Shown here piece by piece: positions 1-13,351 of a stretch of 64,000 bases of DNA. Every line of letters begins with the position of its first letter. Position 1 is the first letter of the stretch. This DNA is from Paulownia fortunei (taxonomy: Eukaryota > Streptophyta > Magnoliopsida > Lamiales > Paulowniaceae): NCBI GenBank assembly GCA_019321725.1, contig CM033107.1, positions 26,031,445 through 26,095,444 on the forward strand, read 5' to 3'. The notes below the pieces were generated by a model, which made no database searches, was not told the DNA's origin, and worked only from the letters and a program-made list of their open reading frames with translations. Made by a program: the position numbers and the translations under genes.

Positions 1-323
1 TGTTTATTTTTTTGTGTGTCTGCGTTTTTTTTTTCCTCTGTTTGTTGTCAAAAGAGAATGCTGTTTGGCCATTTGAGAACAAACATACATCATAAGATCA
101 TCAGAGTATTATTTAGTTTCTATAAACAAAATGATAATAATTGTAAAACTATGAAATTCAATGTCACCAGAGGACAGATGGTCCTTGTTCAATAATTTAT
201 TTTAGTTGTTCATGTATGCATGTCCAAATGTTGAATTCACTTGGATAACTATTATTTATCTTGATAAACAGGATAATTTTGAAATTACAACTAATAATTC
301 GTGCTTACCTGACCTGATTGCAG

Positions 324-2340
324 GGTGTGGCTAAAAGTTTGAACCATGATTGTGTTGCCAGATCTGAACCTTCTAAGGTGCATTTTCTCTTCTGTAATTT
401 TTTGGTTGACTTTTGTTTCTTCAAATAGAATGCTTTTCTCCTTATTTCTGTAATATATGGAATGTTTATTCATTGCTCAATTTTGGTCCAGTGTTTCTTT
501 CCTCAAGAATTTATAGGAAATATAAAGACCCCTGTCTTCCTCGTTCAACCAGCATATGATTTTTGGCAGGTATTTTCTTATTTCATGGCATCTTTTCTAA
601 CATTGTTAACATTTTATATAAATATATATTAACATAAACATTTTTATGACTTCTTTCAGATAGCAAATATTTTTGTGCCTGATTCATCAGATCCCCATGG
701 CAGCTGGCTCAGGTGCAAGCTAAATATTTTGAATTGTGATTCCAACCAGCTAGAAGTGCTCCACGGTATTATCTTAGAAATGACATCTTACTGTTCACAT
801 TCATCACATGTGCAAAATAATCACATTTCAGATAATTAAAATTACCTGTGAGTTACCAAGGGAGAAGATTAAATTCCTCTCCAGTCACTGTAGCTAACTT
901 CAATGGTGGAAATTAGGATGTCATTGTGTATGAGTACCTCACCCTGTTATCCATAATTTTCTTTATGGGCATCTGTGCCATTGGAGAATTCTTACTTGCT
1001 TGTTTGAATTTTGTGGTGTTGTGTTTATTCTGTGAAGACAATGTCCCTAATTGGGCCATCATACAAGTTCTATCTGATTCTTTATTTTTCCCTACCTTTT
1101 TAGGATTCCCTTACAAAGAAACAATAAAGGGGCAGATTCTTCCTTGAAATTAGTGTGCCTCTGCCTTCCAATGACCTTCCAAAGCCAGGTGTAGTACGAA
1201 AAAAATTCATTTTCTTGTGAGTCTCTTCACATAAAGTGCTTACCTATTGCACCAGAATCACTCCATTGCATGGTTTGGGAAAGTGAGATGCACGTAGCTT
1301 TGCTCCTGCAAATCAAAGAGACTGTTTGCATGATGTGAACAGTGACTTAGGTCTAAGTGGAGCAACATTTGCCTTTGTACCATGGCCTTCGCTCTTTACC
1401 ACTCTTAGAAAAGAAGCAATATCTGTAGATACCTGCATAGGATTACCTCAGTTCTGAGCTGTTCAAAATATGTATATTAGCACAAAAATTCATCACTTGT
1501 AACGCCAAATAATAAATTTTCATGCATCCAGGTTACAGAAATTCATTGCTCAAGACACTCGGTGAATTTCAGCAAAATCTTAAAGTGGGAGTATTTATCA
1601 ATTCTTGTTTTGTCCATTGCCAGACATGGGCGGCTGAGACATGGCATTCACCCAGTTCTCCCAGAATCAACAATAAAGTTAGTTCTAATTATAAATTATT
1701 TTCATGTCATTGTGTTTGTTTAAATATGATTCTGACAAAAGATGTTTTTGGACAACCCCCCTGCCCCGCTTAAAGGCCCAAATTTTGTTCAACATGTTTT
1801 GGATTTTGAGCTTGAGCTCTAATAAGTATACAAGGCTTGAGCTTGTTCAGGGCACTTGTGCTGATGCTCGAGTTCGAATTTGGAAATCAAGCATAAATGC
1901 AGTGCAAGCTAATCAGATCTGTAGCTAGAATCCACTAGTTATATTTGGATAGTAATGAAGAATATTTGACTCTTTAATGCATGCACTTTGATATGGTTTT
2001 CTGATTCACATTCTAATTGACTTTGCTTCAGTTTTGGGCAGCATGGGTGATTATTATGGGTTGTTTTGATTAAGCTATTTACTATATGTTTGATGTGACA
2101 TGTGTTAATGATGACCTGAACCGATGTTTAATTTGATTAAGCCTTCCTATTTTACAACTAAATCCATTACTGCGTCATGGCTCTGCTGAATCTACTTCAT
2201 ATGCATATTTGTGTTTGTTAAAACAGACAGTTGGAGAATCAGTAGGGGATTGGTACTTCAAAAGAGAAGCAGCTACGCACATTGATTGTCCTTTTCCCTG
2301 CAATCCTACTTGCTATCATAGGGATCTCACTTTTGGGTGA
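324..2340 (+). CDS. Pectin acetylesterase (CE13/Notum family), 3' part, partial at left edge
   Basis: Removes acetyl groups from cell-wall pectin; family members are secreted alpha/beta hydrolases. Five exons join in frame: 324-377, 492-569, 660-765, 1532-1677 and 2227-2340, all with AG/GT borders, giving the last 165 residues and a TGA at 2338-2340. Diagnostic blocks are GVAKSLNHDC, CFFPQEF, KTPVFLVQPAYDFWQ, DPHGSWLRCKL, VGVFINSCFVHCQTW, SPRINNK and CPFPCNPTCYH. By family analogy the catalytic Asp is in AYDFWQ (codon 558-560) and the catalytic His in FVHCQTW (codon 1615-1617). The nucleophile Ser exon and signal peptide lie beyond the left edge, so bases 1-323 are intron. Cysteines expected for family disulfides are kept and no frame break is seen, so the gene looks functional. 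The exact paralogue cannot be told. Confidence 0.93.
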
Positions 2341-4627
2341 TACAATGAACATCACTCTGGGGTTGCTATCATCTCGCTTCATTCTCTCAGTAATTTTTTG
2401 GCTGGTAAAAGTGACTTTCTTCAGCATGAGCCAGGACTTAAATTGGAGGCGTGTACAATTGTAGATGCCGTCCCTTGCTTCTTGCAGAAGAATATGTTAA
2501 GGATGATATCTGGTGATTCTCATGACGAAGAGTTTTCTAGCAAAATCATGGTAATTTGTGTTTATGAACTTTACGAAGGTTCTCGTTATGCTGTTTGACT
2601 GTTTATTATGCAACTCTTTGTCATAAATTTAGTTTTCCCAGTCATTGAGAAAAAGTCCTCTTTTAGATTTAAGTCCAAATTCCTCTGTACTTCTTTGCCA
2701 GTCCAGCGGATTACTGTCTGTGGAAGATAAGAAAAATAATCAAATTTAAGCTCTTCCACAATTTATGACAAGATAAATTTAAATTGAATTTAAACCACAG
2801 AGCTGATGTTCTGTTCACTTGCAGGATGACTTGTAGTTTTTTTTTCTTTTATTTTTTTCGCCACTTACGTTACAGCTGATGTCATTAACTCATCCATTTC
2901 AATGTTGTTCATAAATTTTGGTCTGTAGTGACAGTTGTATACTTGCTGGTGGTGAGTCAGGTTTAATTATGGAATTCAAAGTTCACAACTCCCCTGCATG
3001 GCTGTATTTATGGAAATTATATTTATAGACTTTGAAAGAACCTTGAGCATTTACTACTTTGCAAAGAAAAAAATCAATTAAATCCAATACTCTGACTTGA
3101 AAAATTCAGTGGTTTATTGCATGGCTGCGTACAAAAGATGCAATATTGTATGGTTGATTGCAAAACTGTGACAATGACTATCCACCCATACCTAATATTG
3201 TATCCACTTCTCTTCTACACACTGCATTTGATGTCAGATTTGATTCTTCTTTTCGTGATTTTGTTGCTTCACCACTTGGACTCTTTCTTAACAAAAAAAG
3301 TTGATAGGGTTTGACTTTAAAATTAACTACTTGGCCCTCAAGGTTCTTCCCCCTCCACCAATTATCAACTTTAGGCTGCAAACAAGTCTGTAAATCTTTT
3401 TTAAAAACTAAAATTGGAGGAAGAAATTAAATTTGAATTCAAAAATTTTCTTTTAAATGCTGTCTTTTTACTTCTAAGTACTCACGAACACGCTAAAATA
3501 CTTATTCAAGAATATTTATCTAACTTAAATCACGAATTCGAGACTCAAATGTCATCAAAAGAATATATGTGATGTAGAGAACAAGGCAGATGATGGTGGA
3601 TTTATGTTGTTTCAAGATAGAAGAATTGTTCTCCACCTTGTAGGGTTTGGCAATAAGAACCATTTTTCCCCACATTTGAAGCCAGCCCCTAAAATTTAAA
3701 CCACTTTCCAAAACTGTGGGAACCCAATTTGAGAATGGTTGTCTTCAGAATTAATCAGAGGGCCATAAACATTAATGGATTAGGTCATTTAGGTGGAAGT
3801 GAAATGAGAGGACAAATCACCATCACTTTACTGATTCCCACAATTGATGGTGATAGTCCAAAAACTACAAACCAAACTTTGGTTTGAAACATTAAATTTA
3901 ATATATTGTCACGAGATGTCAGAGATACCAAAACCACAAGCAATTGTCCCAATATTTAAAAAGTTCCATGTACCTTTGACTCTCTTGTTCATGTATCTAT
4001 TTTTTTTTTTTTTTCTTTTAGGGCAGCCATTGCATTAATTAGAAACCTACCCCAGTTTGTATATGCATCATCCTCCAACAAATCGTGGAATCATATTTAG
4101 GGCTCATGCAAGCTTTTTGTCTGCTTGTGATGGTCAACTATGTGATTGTTGTTTTCTTTGCATTATTGAGTGATTATAAGTAGACCATGTAGGGTGCCTT
4201 TTGAAATTTAGATCCTCTAACTCAGCAAGGGATTTTTTTTTTTATATATTTTTTTTGGTTCGTTTTATAATGATTTATTTGCAAAATCTAGTGAGCAATT
4301 TGTGAATTCATACTTTTATTTTTCTAGATGTATATTAAAAAGTTGCTTTGATTTGATTCAAATTTTGTACCAAAAAATAGGTGAAGGATACTGTATTCAC
4401 ATGCTTTCATTTTCAAATGGTCAATAAAATTCATGATGATGGAATTTAAGTTATATAAATTGCATCAAAGTTTGAGATTTATGTATCTTCAACTCGAATA
4501 ACATGTGACCTAGCAATACATTTTGATTATTAGAGTAAGTTTACAACATCCGACTTAGTGTAATATGTTAAAAGTCTATCTTCTATATGATATATGATGT
4601 AATAAATCATTCATCTAAGAGAAATAG

Positions 4628-4666
<39 letters not shown>

Positions 4667-5563
4667 AAAAAAAGAAAGTCTACCCTCTTAGTTGCCAATC
4701 GAGTTAGAAGTGGATAGACTAAAGGAAAGCGCAAATGCTAAACAATATGACAGATTTTTTGTTGACCATCTCCAATTCTGCAATTAAGCGCATTTCATTG
4801 AGAGAACCAAAAAACTACTATTTGTTTTAGTCAATCACATATCAAACCAAAATTTGCAAACACTTCAAACTAAGTCAAAAAATTGTCACTAAATTATGTT
4901 GACAATTTGCCCAAACTAAGTCCAGAATGATGAGGGAGAAAAACAGCTGTTAGACTAAAGGATGAAGTAGAGTCGCGAACCATTCAGAAGTTTAAGGCTT
5001 GTGTCTCAAGTAAAAATTCTTAAAAATTGTTACTCAAGACACAATTTCAATAGACAAAAAATAAAAAATAAAAAATAAAAGCAAAGAACAATCAATCAGG
5101 TAGATTAAGTTGGAGGTGCAGTTTTTGTATTCCAGTACTCAAAATGCAAGATACAGCAACGCATTGTTACTTTGCAGAGATGCAAGCAAAATGACAAAGA
5201 ACAAAAGAATTCGACCAGTTGGCCTGTCTATTAAAATTCACCGGTGTCTGAATGGCACTTCTTGAAGAAGAATGTGTACCTCAAGCAGCACCAGAAGATA
5301 CAAGATTCTGAAGTTATATCACAATCCCAGAAAGGGGAAGACCTTGGGGTTACAGGCATTTACAATCCCCAACAACTGGTATATCATACACAGTTTTCTA
5401 TCATATGTTGGAACTCTTAAGATGTAACCTAGTTTTTTTATGCTATAAGTATAAACACCCTTAGAAAACTTGTATGCATCATCCAAGGAAAAGAAAAATA
5501 ACTTGAGGCTTCTTGTAAACTTTCTGTATATTTTCCTATGTGTATATCTTATCCTAATGCTAG
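2341..5563. other. Spacer with 3' UTR of the esterase and 3' UTR of the PP2C gene
   Basis: The two genes converge here. About 200-300 bases after 2340 are probably esterase 3' UTR, and roughly 5100-5563 are probably PP2C 3' UTR, because they are less AT-biased than the middle. No conserved coding sequence was recognised in between; the short open frames lack family motifs. The stretch holds homopolymer T runs near 4000 and 4230 and one AG microsatellite. Confidence 0.6.
4631..4663. repeat. (AG)n microsatellite
   Basis: About sixteen uninterrupted AG dinucleotides, flanked by A-rich sequence. It is a likely length-polymorphic marker. Confidence 0.97.
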
Positions 5564-8016
5564 TTACACCGATGAACGCCATATCCTTCCTTCGAAAGAA
5601 ATAATGATAATTGAGACATCATCATGGTACCTCCGCCGGTCCCCTTGTGGGATATCAAGCAATTCGTGAAAATCCATACCTACAATCATCACAAATTCAT
5701 GCTATTAGATTTATGGCAGATCGCTCGTATGGTTATATATATTTGCTGCAATTTTTGTAGAATTATACCAGCTTTCTTGGCAGCACGAAATAAAACTTCT
5801 TCAACAAGATGTTGAGCTGGATCTCCCTCAGGGAATGTTGACATGAATATTTCAACTTCTGAAACGGCCTCTTCATTGGTGAAGTACTGGTAGAGGCCAT
5901 CAGATGACAAGATCAAGAATTTGTCCTTGGGGTCCAATTTGTGGTGGCAAAGAAACGGTGAACATGTGATGTAGGGGGAAGTTCCAACATAATCGATTCT
6001 GAACATCTCCAGAAGTGCATTGTTCCATTTGGGCTGCAAAACAAGAAAAAGCAGATTAAAATGTTATCATCAATTTAGAAAATTTTCTCCTAGACACAGT
6101 ATGGAAGTATGGATTGATACAAATTCGCATATTTGTTCTAAATCACTATTACAAAATGAAAGGGCAAATATTATAGTAACAATTTTGGTGTCTCTGCAAG
6201 CATGTTCTAAATATAGGCCAGGGAAATAGAGGATCATGGCTTCTGCTTTATTTGGAGAAGTTTTGGACGCAAAGTTATTTATGCATGTCCAGGACTATTA
6301 TACAATTTTGACGCCAAGTTAATGCATCAGCAGAATCACAAAACATCAGTTATTTACACAAACATGAGTGCTGTAATGGAGCTTGAAGGAAGCTGAGAAA
6401 CAGGTTTTACCTGCTTGAGAAAGCCAGCTCCAAACGCCCGGGTGACCTTCAGGGAACCTTTCACCCTATCATTGATAACTGCAGAAGCATCATCTGGATG
6501 CGCGTTTCTAATCCTTCTCACTTCCTGAGATGATGAAAAAACAGAGCAATTTAGTACATAAACATTAAACATAGGACCTACAAGGCAATATCCAACCTTA
6601 ATAAAATATGTTTACCTCCTTCACAGATGTGCTATGATCCATTGTGAGCTGACGAGAACTCAAATGATGCACGTTCTCATATTCATAACCATAGAGTGAT
6701 TCTTCATAATCCTTCACCATCTTCCCAACGTTAGAATCATTCTCAGATTTTTTAGCTAAAATTGCCCTACTGTCCCCAACATTCATTAAATAAACATCAT
6801 CACCCTTCATCACCATCACCAGAACACAAGATCCCATCAAAGCCAACTCAGGATTCTCCATTAACATCATATCGGCTATCTCCAAATATGATGCTTCAGT
6901 CTTCTTCAATGCTTCAGATAACGCTTTCAGAACTCCCAAGTGATTCACAGTCATAGTATTACCTGCAAACGCATCAGGTCCCAAATTGCTCAATCTCTCC
7001 CTTAATTTCCTGTCAAGTTCCACCCTTTCTTTACTATCCAAACTCTTTGACATAAACGAAGAGCTATTAACCGTATTTTCACAAGATTCACCCTTATCAC
7101 ACCACAGCAATCCCTTAAGCTCCTTGTAAACATTGGAATAGAGATTACTCAACAGAAAATCAGTAGCATCAGGGCCATTAAATCCATCATAAATCCCAAC
7201 AAAAACCCATCCATGTTCCTCAGAAATCACAATATGCACTCTATCCTCACCAGCTTTCCCCTGTGCCCACTGCACATTTTGACTTCCAAAAGATTCATTT
7301 CCAACATCATCATTCTCATCAATTAAGCTCATATCACTACTCAAATTATGACTAGTAATTGTACTACTATACCCACTGTTACTCCCACTCACCACAACGT
7401 TATTATGCTCATTCTCATTACTCCTCAACTCTTTAGAAAAACCCCAAAAAGATTTTGATATCACCTTTTTCAAATTCTTAACCAAAGCCCATTTCTTGGA
7501 TTTAGGCCTATACCTCTGCAACTGATCAAACTGATTCTCCAACGGCCCAGAAATGAAGCTCCGTTCAATTGGACCGGACAAGAACCCGCGCTCAATCGGA
7601 TCGGATCCCGGACCCGAAATCCTCAAAATGGGGCCGGATTTAACGGTGGGAATAGAGCTCCTGGGAATTGGTTGGAGGGGAATTGAAGAGAAAAAATTTG
7701 AGCTTTCAAAAGCTGAAGCCTTGTCAAGTGAAGCAGAACTGCTGTAAGCAAAAGGGTTAGTGGAGAGAGGCGTGGAGGTGTTGGCGGAGATGGAGGCTCC
7801 GGAGATGGTCCGGAAAGCCGTCGTTTGTGGGGCGGCGGAAGAATCCTCCAAAGATTGGGTTTTGTGAAGCTGGTCGGGTGGTATGTAGCAGAAAGAGTGG
7901 CCCAAGCCCTCGTCAAGAGGGTCTGATAAACACACAGCGATGTCGTTCCTTCGCCGGGAAATCTCTCCGGCATCTCCAGCGAAGCATAGACTCAGCTTTC
8001 CTATTCCATTTCCCAT
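5564..8016 (-). CDS. PLL4/PLL5-like: PP2C-type protein phosphatase, POLTERGEIST-LIKE 4/5 (clade C)
   Basis: Metal-dependent Ser/Thr phosphatase. POL/PLL proteins act in meristem and organ development, and PLL4 and PLL5 are linked to leaf development in Arabidopsis. Four exons read on the minus strand: 8016-6616, 6524-6411, 6033-5769 and 5679-5564, all AG/GT with matching phases; 631 aa, close to Arabidopsis PLL4/5. The start is the MGNGIGKLS methionine, since Gly2 fits N-myristoylation; the open frame runs a few codons further only through a TTG. The N-terminus has the PLL signature [13 protein letters not shown] and the [19 protein letters not shown] and LSGPIER blocks. Catalytic PP2C motifs are present: ED before the first strand, DGFNG (Asp277), [15 protein letters not shown] (Asp550) and YHDDVSII (Asp613/614). 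Ends WRSSV. It looks catalytically intact. PLL4 and PLL5 cannot be separated here. Confidence 0.95.
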
Positions 8017-8260
8017 TCTTTTAAAGAAATCCAAATAAAAGACTCAATCTTCTTTCTTTCTTTCTAGAGACGAAGAGAAGACACAGAGAGGTTAAAAGGG
8101 TTGGAATTGAGAGAGTTGAAAGTTCATGGTTTGGTATTGGAGTTGAAGAAGAGAGAGAAAGAGACGTAGGGAGAGATGAGGAGCAGATAAATGTTGAGAG
8201 AGAGAGAGAGTTGACTTTTGGAGGGGAGGGGTGGGTTTGAGATTATATTTAGATTTGTTT
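8017..8260 (-). promoter_or_regulatory. Probable 5' UTR/core promoter of the PLL-type PP2C, GA/CT-rich
   Basis: Upstream of the PP2C start the plus strand is strongly purine-rich (CT-rich in the sense of the gene), with a short GA repeat at about 8196-8210. CT-rich leaders are common at plant transcription starts. No TATA box could be assigned with confidence, and the transcript start is inferred from composition only. Confidence 0.45.
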
Positions 8261-11200
8261 AATATATGATGCTTTTGTTTTTTGGTGGGTTGTGGGCGTT
8301 GACTATTAAATTATAATAGTTTGTGTGTGTATATGTTTCTTTTTTTCTTGTGCGTGTGGGGTTGAAGGGAATGGAATAGAGACTGGTAGTAGAAGAATAT
8401 CTGGATTATAGAAGAGTTATTTGAGAGGGGGGGAGGGGGTTGCAAAAACCTTAAGCTAATGGGAAACGCAAAGTCAAAAGGCTCCACTTGTGTGATATTG
8501 CAATTTGCAATTGTCACCCCTAAGTTGGAATGGTGATTGGGATGCCATCAAGGCTAAATGCCCTTCATTTTGAATTTATAAACGTTAGTTGCATTGATTT
8601 GATTGTCTTTGCCTTCTTGCCTATCATCACACATATCTCTTATAGCATTTGTTTTATTTATATATTTTTTAAATTTAAAAGAAAAGTTAAAATTAATCTT
8701 AAGCACCAGCTTTACAAGTTGATATAGATAACCAATGATATATTTCAAAATGTAGAGTAAATTAAATGATCTTGATTGTATAAATAATTATTTTCACTGA
8801 TATATTCTTTTTCCCTCTTTATTCATAAATAAAGTTTGGTGTTGAGAAAAATTGGAGAGGCCTCGTGAAACCTCATATTAATATAAATTACTATTCAAGG
8901 ATAATGCACGTTCAATTGTATTATTAAATTCTTTGACTTTATTACAAACATGATTATTTTTACTTTAGGAATTGGCTTATAGTCATAGACCACCATATAA
9001 TTATCCCCTAGACTATGATTTCACAAGATATTGATCTCCAACTTTATATTAAAAAATATATATATTTTCTATGTGATGGAGCCTTATGCAATGCTTAGTA
9101 GATCATGGGAAGGTTATAAAAACTTTGGGCTATTAGAGGATTGGAAGTGGAAGTGTTCCCATAAACCTTCCTTCAAATCTCCTACCTTGTTCATTATTAT
9201 TTATACTTAATTTAAAACTTTTCAAGTCAATGCTTCTTTTTTCTTTATTATTAGTATTACTATGTGCTACCCACTTAGTTTTGATGTGAGAAAGAATTAG
9301 CATAAAGTAAGAGCACAATCTCCACTTTTGCAACATTTATTATTATGTTTCCATCCCTTTTGTTTCACCTCAACCACATATGAAATAGCGAAAAATTATA
9401 TATAACGGTATCTTATTTGGTCAGCCAATCACATAGTAATTATAATTATATTCTTCTTATAATTAGTTAATTTTCTTGAAATACAAATAAATGGTAAATA
9501 TAAAATCCATTAATTATGATAATTATTTTGGCTTGATAAAAAAAGTGTTTTGACATATACATGATTTCCCCTAAATGAGGTGCTTTACCCCACCCCCACT
9601 CAATATTTGGAAAATGTCCACTTTTTTGTTCCTTTTATTTTTTTTATTATTAGAAGATATAGATGCAATAAATTCTGTCTTATCCCATTTTAAATGTATA
9701 AATATCCAAGATTCTACTATTTATGCATGTTGAGATAAAAATGCAGTATCTATTTGGAAAAAAAAAAAAACAAAAGATAAAAGAGATAAAAATGTCATAA
9801 ATGCAAGTTTCCTTGGTCCCATCGAAAAGCATATATAAATTTTTTGTTTAAAATATTACAACTTGCGTTGGATGTATGTTTTGCCAGCTCTACTTGTTAA
9901 AAGCCACGTTGACCACTTGTGATGGGAAAATTTGAAATTTAAAAAAAGAAAAAAGGAAAAAAGAATAAAAAAAAAAAAGGAAAATAAAGAAACATGTATG
10001 ATACTAACGCGTGGTATTTGACTTTTAGGAAGCTTCATTTAGTTAGTATTTGAAATTCTGAACGAGGAAAAAACATGCATAGAGTGAGAGACCCGATCTC
10101 AAGGCTTGGTCTCAGCTCTCAGGTGGGTTGAGTTTTTTGCCATTTGACTTTTAATTAATTTTCTAAATACAACATACTAGATAATTATAGATTTGTTTAA
10201 TAAAGTTACTAAATTTAAACTCAGATGAGCGTTTGATTAAACTTATCTAAGAGATTTTATAATTTTTTGTATTTCGTAAATTACTATTTTTATTTAATAA
10301 AGTTACTAAGTTTAAATTTGATTAATTTTATTATTTTTTATATTTTATAAGATAAGATTTTTTTGATTTATATTTAAAAATAACTTTTTAAAAGTGTTTG
10401 GATAAATTAAGATCAGATGTTAAAAATGATATTTTTTGTTAAAGAGTTTGGTAAAATATTAAAAATAATTTAAGAATTTCTTACTTTTTTTTTTCAGATA
10501 AATTTATAATATCTTAACTTTTTTTTTTAAATTTTAAATTATAGTTGAAAACTTCTTAAGTTGGACTTTAAATCATACCGACCTTCGTGGATACACAAAA
10601 TTCCAGAAAATTTGTGAAGTCACATTTAATGCATGCCATTTGAATTTTGATGGTAGAATTTTTGTTCAACTCTATTGTTTTATTTTCACACGCGACATCA
10701 CACTTGAATGCCAAGTATTTGCACTTCGCCAATTAATATTTTACGCAACTACATAAGGTGTTTTTTTCTTTTTTTGAAAGGAAAATATTTGATCAACAAA
10801 AGTTCTTTTTTTCAAAAATAAAAACAAAAAAAATGAATGAAAAGTTTATCTAAATTGCCAGACAAATTCCTCCATCGAATCTGAATTCATGTAAGTCGCC
10901 AATGATTAGTTAAAGTGGCAACAATTAATGTTTTAAACTTACACAACAATAAAATTTTAAACACAAGTTTTAATAGAAATACGAGTATTTATTTAAATTC
11001 ATATTAATATTTTTTTTGCCCTTGCCATGTCATTCTAATTTGATATTAATGATATATTCGACTAATTTACTCAAAACAATTATTTAATGTCATTTATATT
11101 GCGCATCTTTAATTTGTGCTTCAAAATAAGCAATTAATTGCTTTTCTTTTTTTGGCAATTAATAAGCAATCAATTTCAAAGAACACTTTTTTTTCGCATT

Positions 11201-12895
11201 GTTATAAACGTTGTGAGTAGCAAAAACCAATAGTTTTCCCATTAATTGACTTGACCCAATTATAGGAAAGTTGCACCATTCACACCTTGATTTTTGAATA
11301 GTCAGTATGCCAAATTGCACCAAATAGAACTAGCCTGTCTAAACAATAATTCAACAGCTACAGCTAACAAATTTTTTTCTGTTTTTTTTTTTTTTTGGTA
11401 CTAATGTCAAATAAAATAGAATATGTATACGAATAAATTCGAATTTCAAGTAGCATATATTCCACGAGCCCTAATACTTGGCTAAATTAATTATATACAT
11501 AGAAATCAAGTCATATCTAAGTATACTTACGAATAATTAAAAAATATATCATGTTGATGAGGAATTTTTCTTTCCAAAAAGACACCATAATAATAATATG
11601 CTTGCATTATTGGCCAAAGTCAGAGCTCATTTCCATGAAATTACGAAATTAATTAGCCCATACACGGTACTACTTGGTTGGACAACAAAGGTTTCAAGCG
11701 TGTGCATCATTTAATTTCAAAATTGTAAAAGTCTTCAAAAGAATAGTTGAATTCTTTTTTTCTTGATATCACGCGTTAGAATTTTTCATGAATAAATGAT
11801 TATAAAATTGACTCTAAAACTTTTGCATGATGGACATAAATCCTTAATAAAAAAAATATTTTCTTATTAAAAAAATTCAAACCTTTAGCAGGGGGGGGGG
11901 GGGGGGGGGGGGGGGGGACAGGTCGTGATTCTTATAAATAATCAATTTTTTATTCAAAAATTGGAATTCTTAAAGAAAAAAACAGAACATATAAGTTAAA
12001 AATATAAAAGAAATCATAGTGTCTTGCAAAAGTAGTGAGCCCGTGGCCTTCAAATTGCTGAATTTTCAATTTTGGAATATCAAGATCACAATTTGATTGA
12101 TCCACTCTTGCTGCCTGGCTCTGATCTTACAATGTCTAGGCTTTGTCTAACTACTTATGCTCAATGGGTATTACTTTTAATTATCCTCAGCTATCCATTC
12201 TTTCAAATCCAATCCAATTTCACAATTGTGGCTTCGTTATTACATCAATTTGTTTTTCTATGGCCCATTGGCTATTTATTAGCCTTTAGAGCTTTATGAA
12301 GAATGATTAGACTGCCAATAATAAGCCCATTAAACAAAGAAAACTAACCCCCACCCCCCACAAAAAAAAGAAAAAAGAAAAAAATCCACATCGTTTAGGC
12401 CATGTTTAAAGAATAAAGCACAAAATTGTACTATTTGAAGTTAAAAAAAAAAAAAAAAATCTTCACATTCTTTAATTAAAATAAAAAACTCAAATCTAAT
12501 ATTACAGTTCAAGGTCAATTCTGTACTAATTTAATTCTTTTTTGTATGAACGGCCATCCATCATCTAACTTGTTAATGTTTTAATTAGAAGACATTTGAG
12601 TGAAATGTTTTATAGTAGAAGGGGCCAAATGTTACAAGACCACTAATCCAAAGGTTCAAAGTGTTTAAACCCTACAAAAAGTGGGCCAAAATAGCAAGAA
12701 ACATCCAAAAAAACTAAAAAAACAGCAAGAACAAGTTGCAAACAATTCACAAGAAAGAAAGGGAAAAAGATGAAAAAGGGAAAAATGGGAACGGTTGGAT
12801 GTGAACCGGCGGAACAGGCGCCAAAAGTAGAAATTTATAACTACTAACCAATAAAAACGGTGACTGAAAATTCTCGAAACAGTGAAGAAAAAGTC
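8261..12895. other. AT-rich intergenic spacer
   Basis: Between the divergent PP2C and TRM-like genes. Composition is strongly AT-biased with many homopolymers. Locally repeated words occur around 10195-10330, where a phrase of about 15 bases around AAGTTACTAA recurs about 100 bases apart. No exon with recognisable protein motifs was found on either strand. A 75-codon open frame at 12072-12299 has no support beyond length. Confidence 0.6.
11891..11917 (+). repeat. 27-base G homopolymer
   Basis: An uninterrupted run of 27 G on the plus strand inside AT-rich DNA. Such a run can form G-quadruplexes and is hard to sequence, so its true length is uncertain. Confidence 0.95.
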
Positions 12896-13351
12896 TTCCT
12901 CTCTTCTCTCTCTTTCTCTCTAAATTTGGGTGCATAGCCATTGCCACAGAGCATAACATGGACATCCTATCAACAGCGTCTCCTCACAAAGGTCCAGCTG
13001 CTATTATGAAACTCTACATATGCATTTTTCGTTTTAAAATATATATGTATATATACAATTTGCAATCCTAATAGATATGATTTTAGTCTGTTGCTGATAT
13101 GTAATATGTTTTTTTTCTTGTACATTAAATTTCTGATTTCTATCCTATTTCGTCTCTCTCCTCTACAGAAAACATAATGTGCAATTAATTTTGTTAATAA
13201 TTGAGCACTCAGCATTCAAGATTCTTGTTGATTTGTGAAAGCTAATAATATTGACTTGGGCAATATGAATCAGGCCTTGGTCATGGTAAAGCTCTTGACT
13301 GAATTTGATGGTTGCTGAGGTTGGTTTTTGAGTATATTTATGTGGCAAGAA
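12896..13351 (+). promoter_or_regulatory. Probable 5' leader region of the TRM-like gene
   Basis: A CT-rich patch at about 12896-12921 resembles a plant transcription start region. It is followed by a possible non-coding leader exon ending near a GT at about 12991, then AT-rich, intron-like sequence up to the coding start. Several ATGs occur between, so the leader is probably spliced. This rests on composition only. Confidence 0.35.

Noticed and set aside
926..1147. 73-codon plus-strand open frame with hydrophobic start
   Set aside because: It lies inside the intron between esterase exons ending at 765 and starting at 1532, and has no family motif.
5319..5582. 87-codon minus-strand open frame
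   Set aside because: It overlaps the last codons and 3' UTR of the PP2C gene in a different frame from the one ending at 5564.
7623..7973. 116-codon minus-strand Pro-rich open frame
   Set aside because: Shadow frame over exon 1 of the PP2C gene.
12072..12299. 75-codon hydrophobic plus-strand open frame
   Set aside because: Opens in AT-rich spacer with no leader, homologous motif or splice partner; probably chance.
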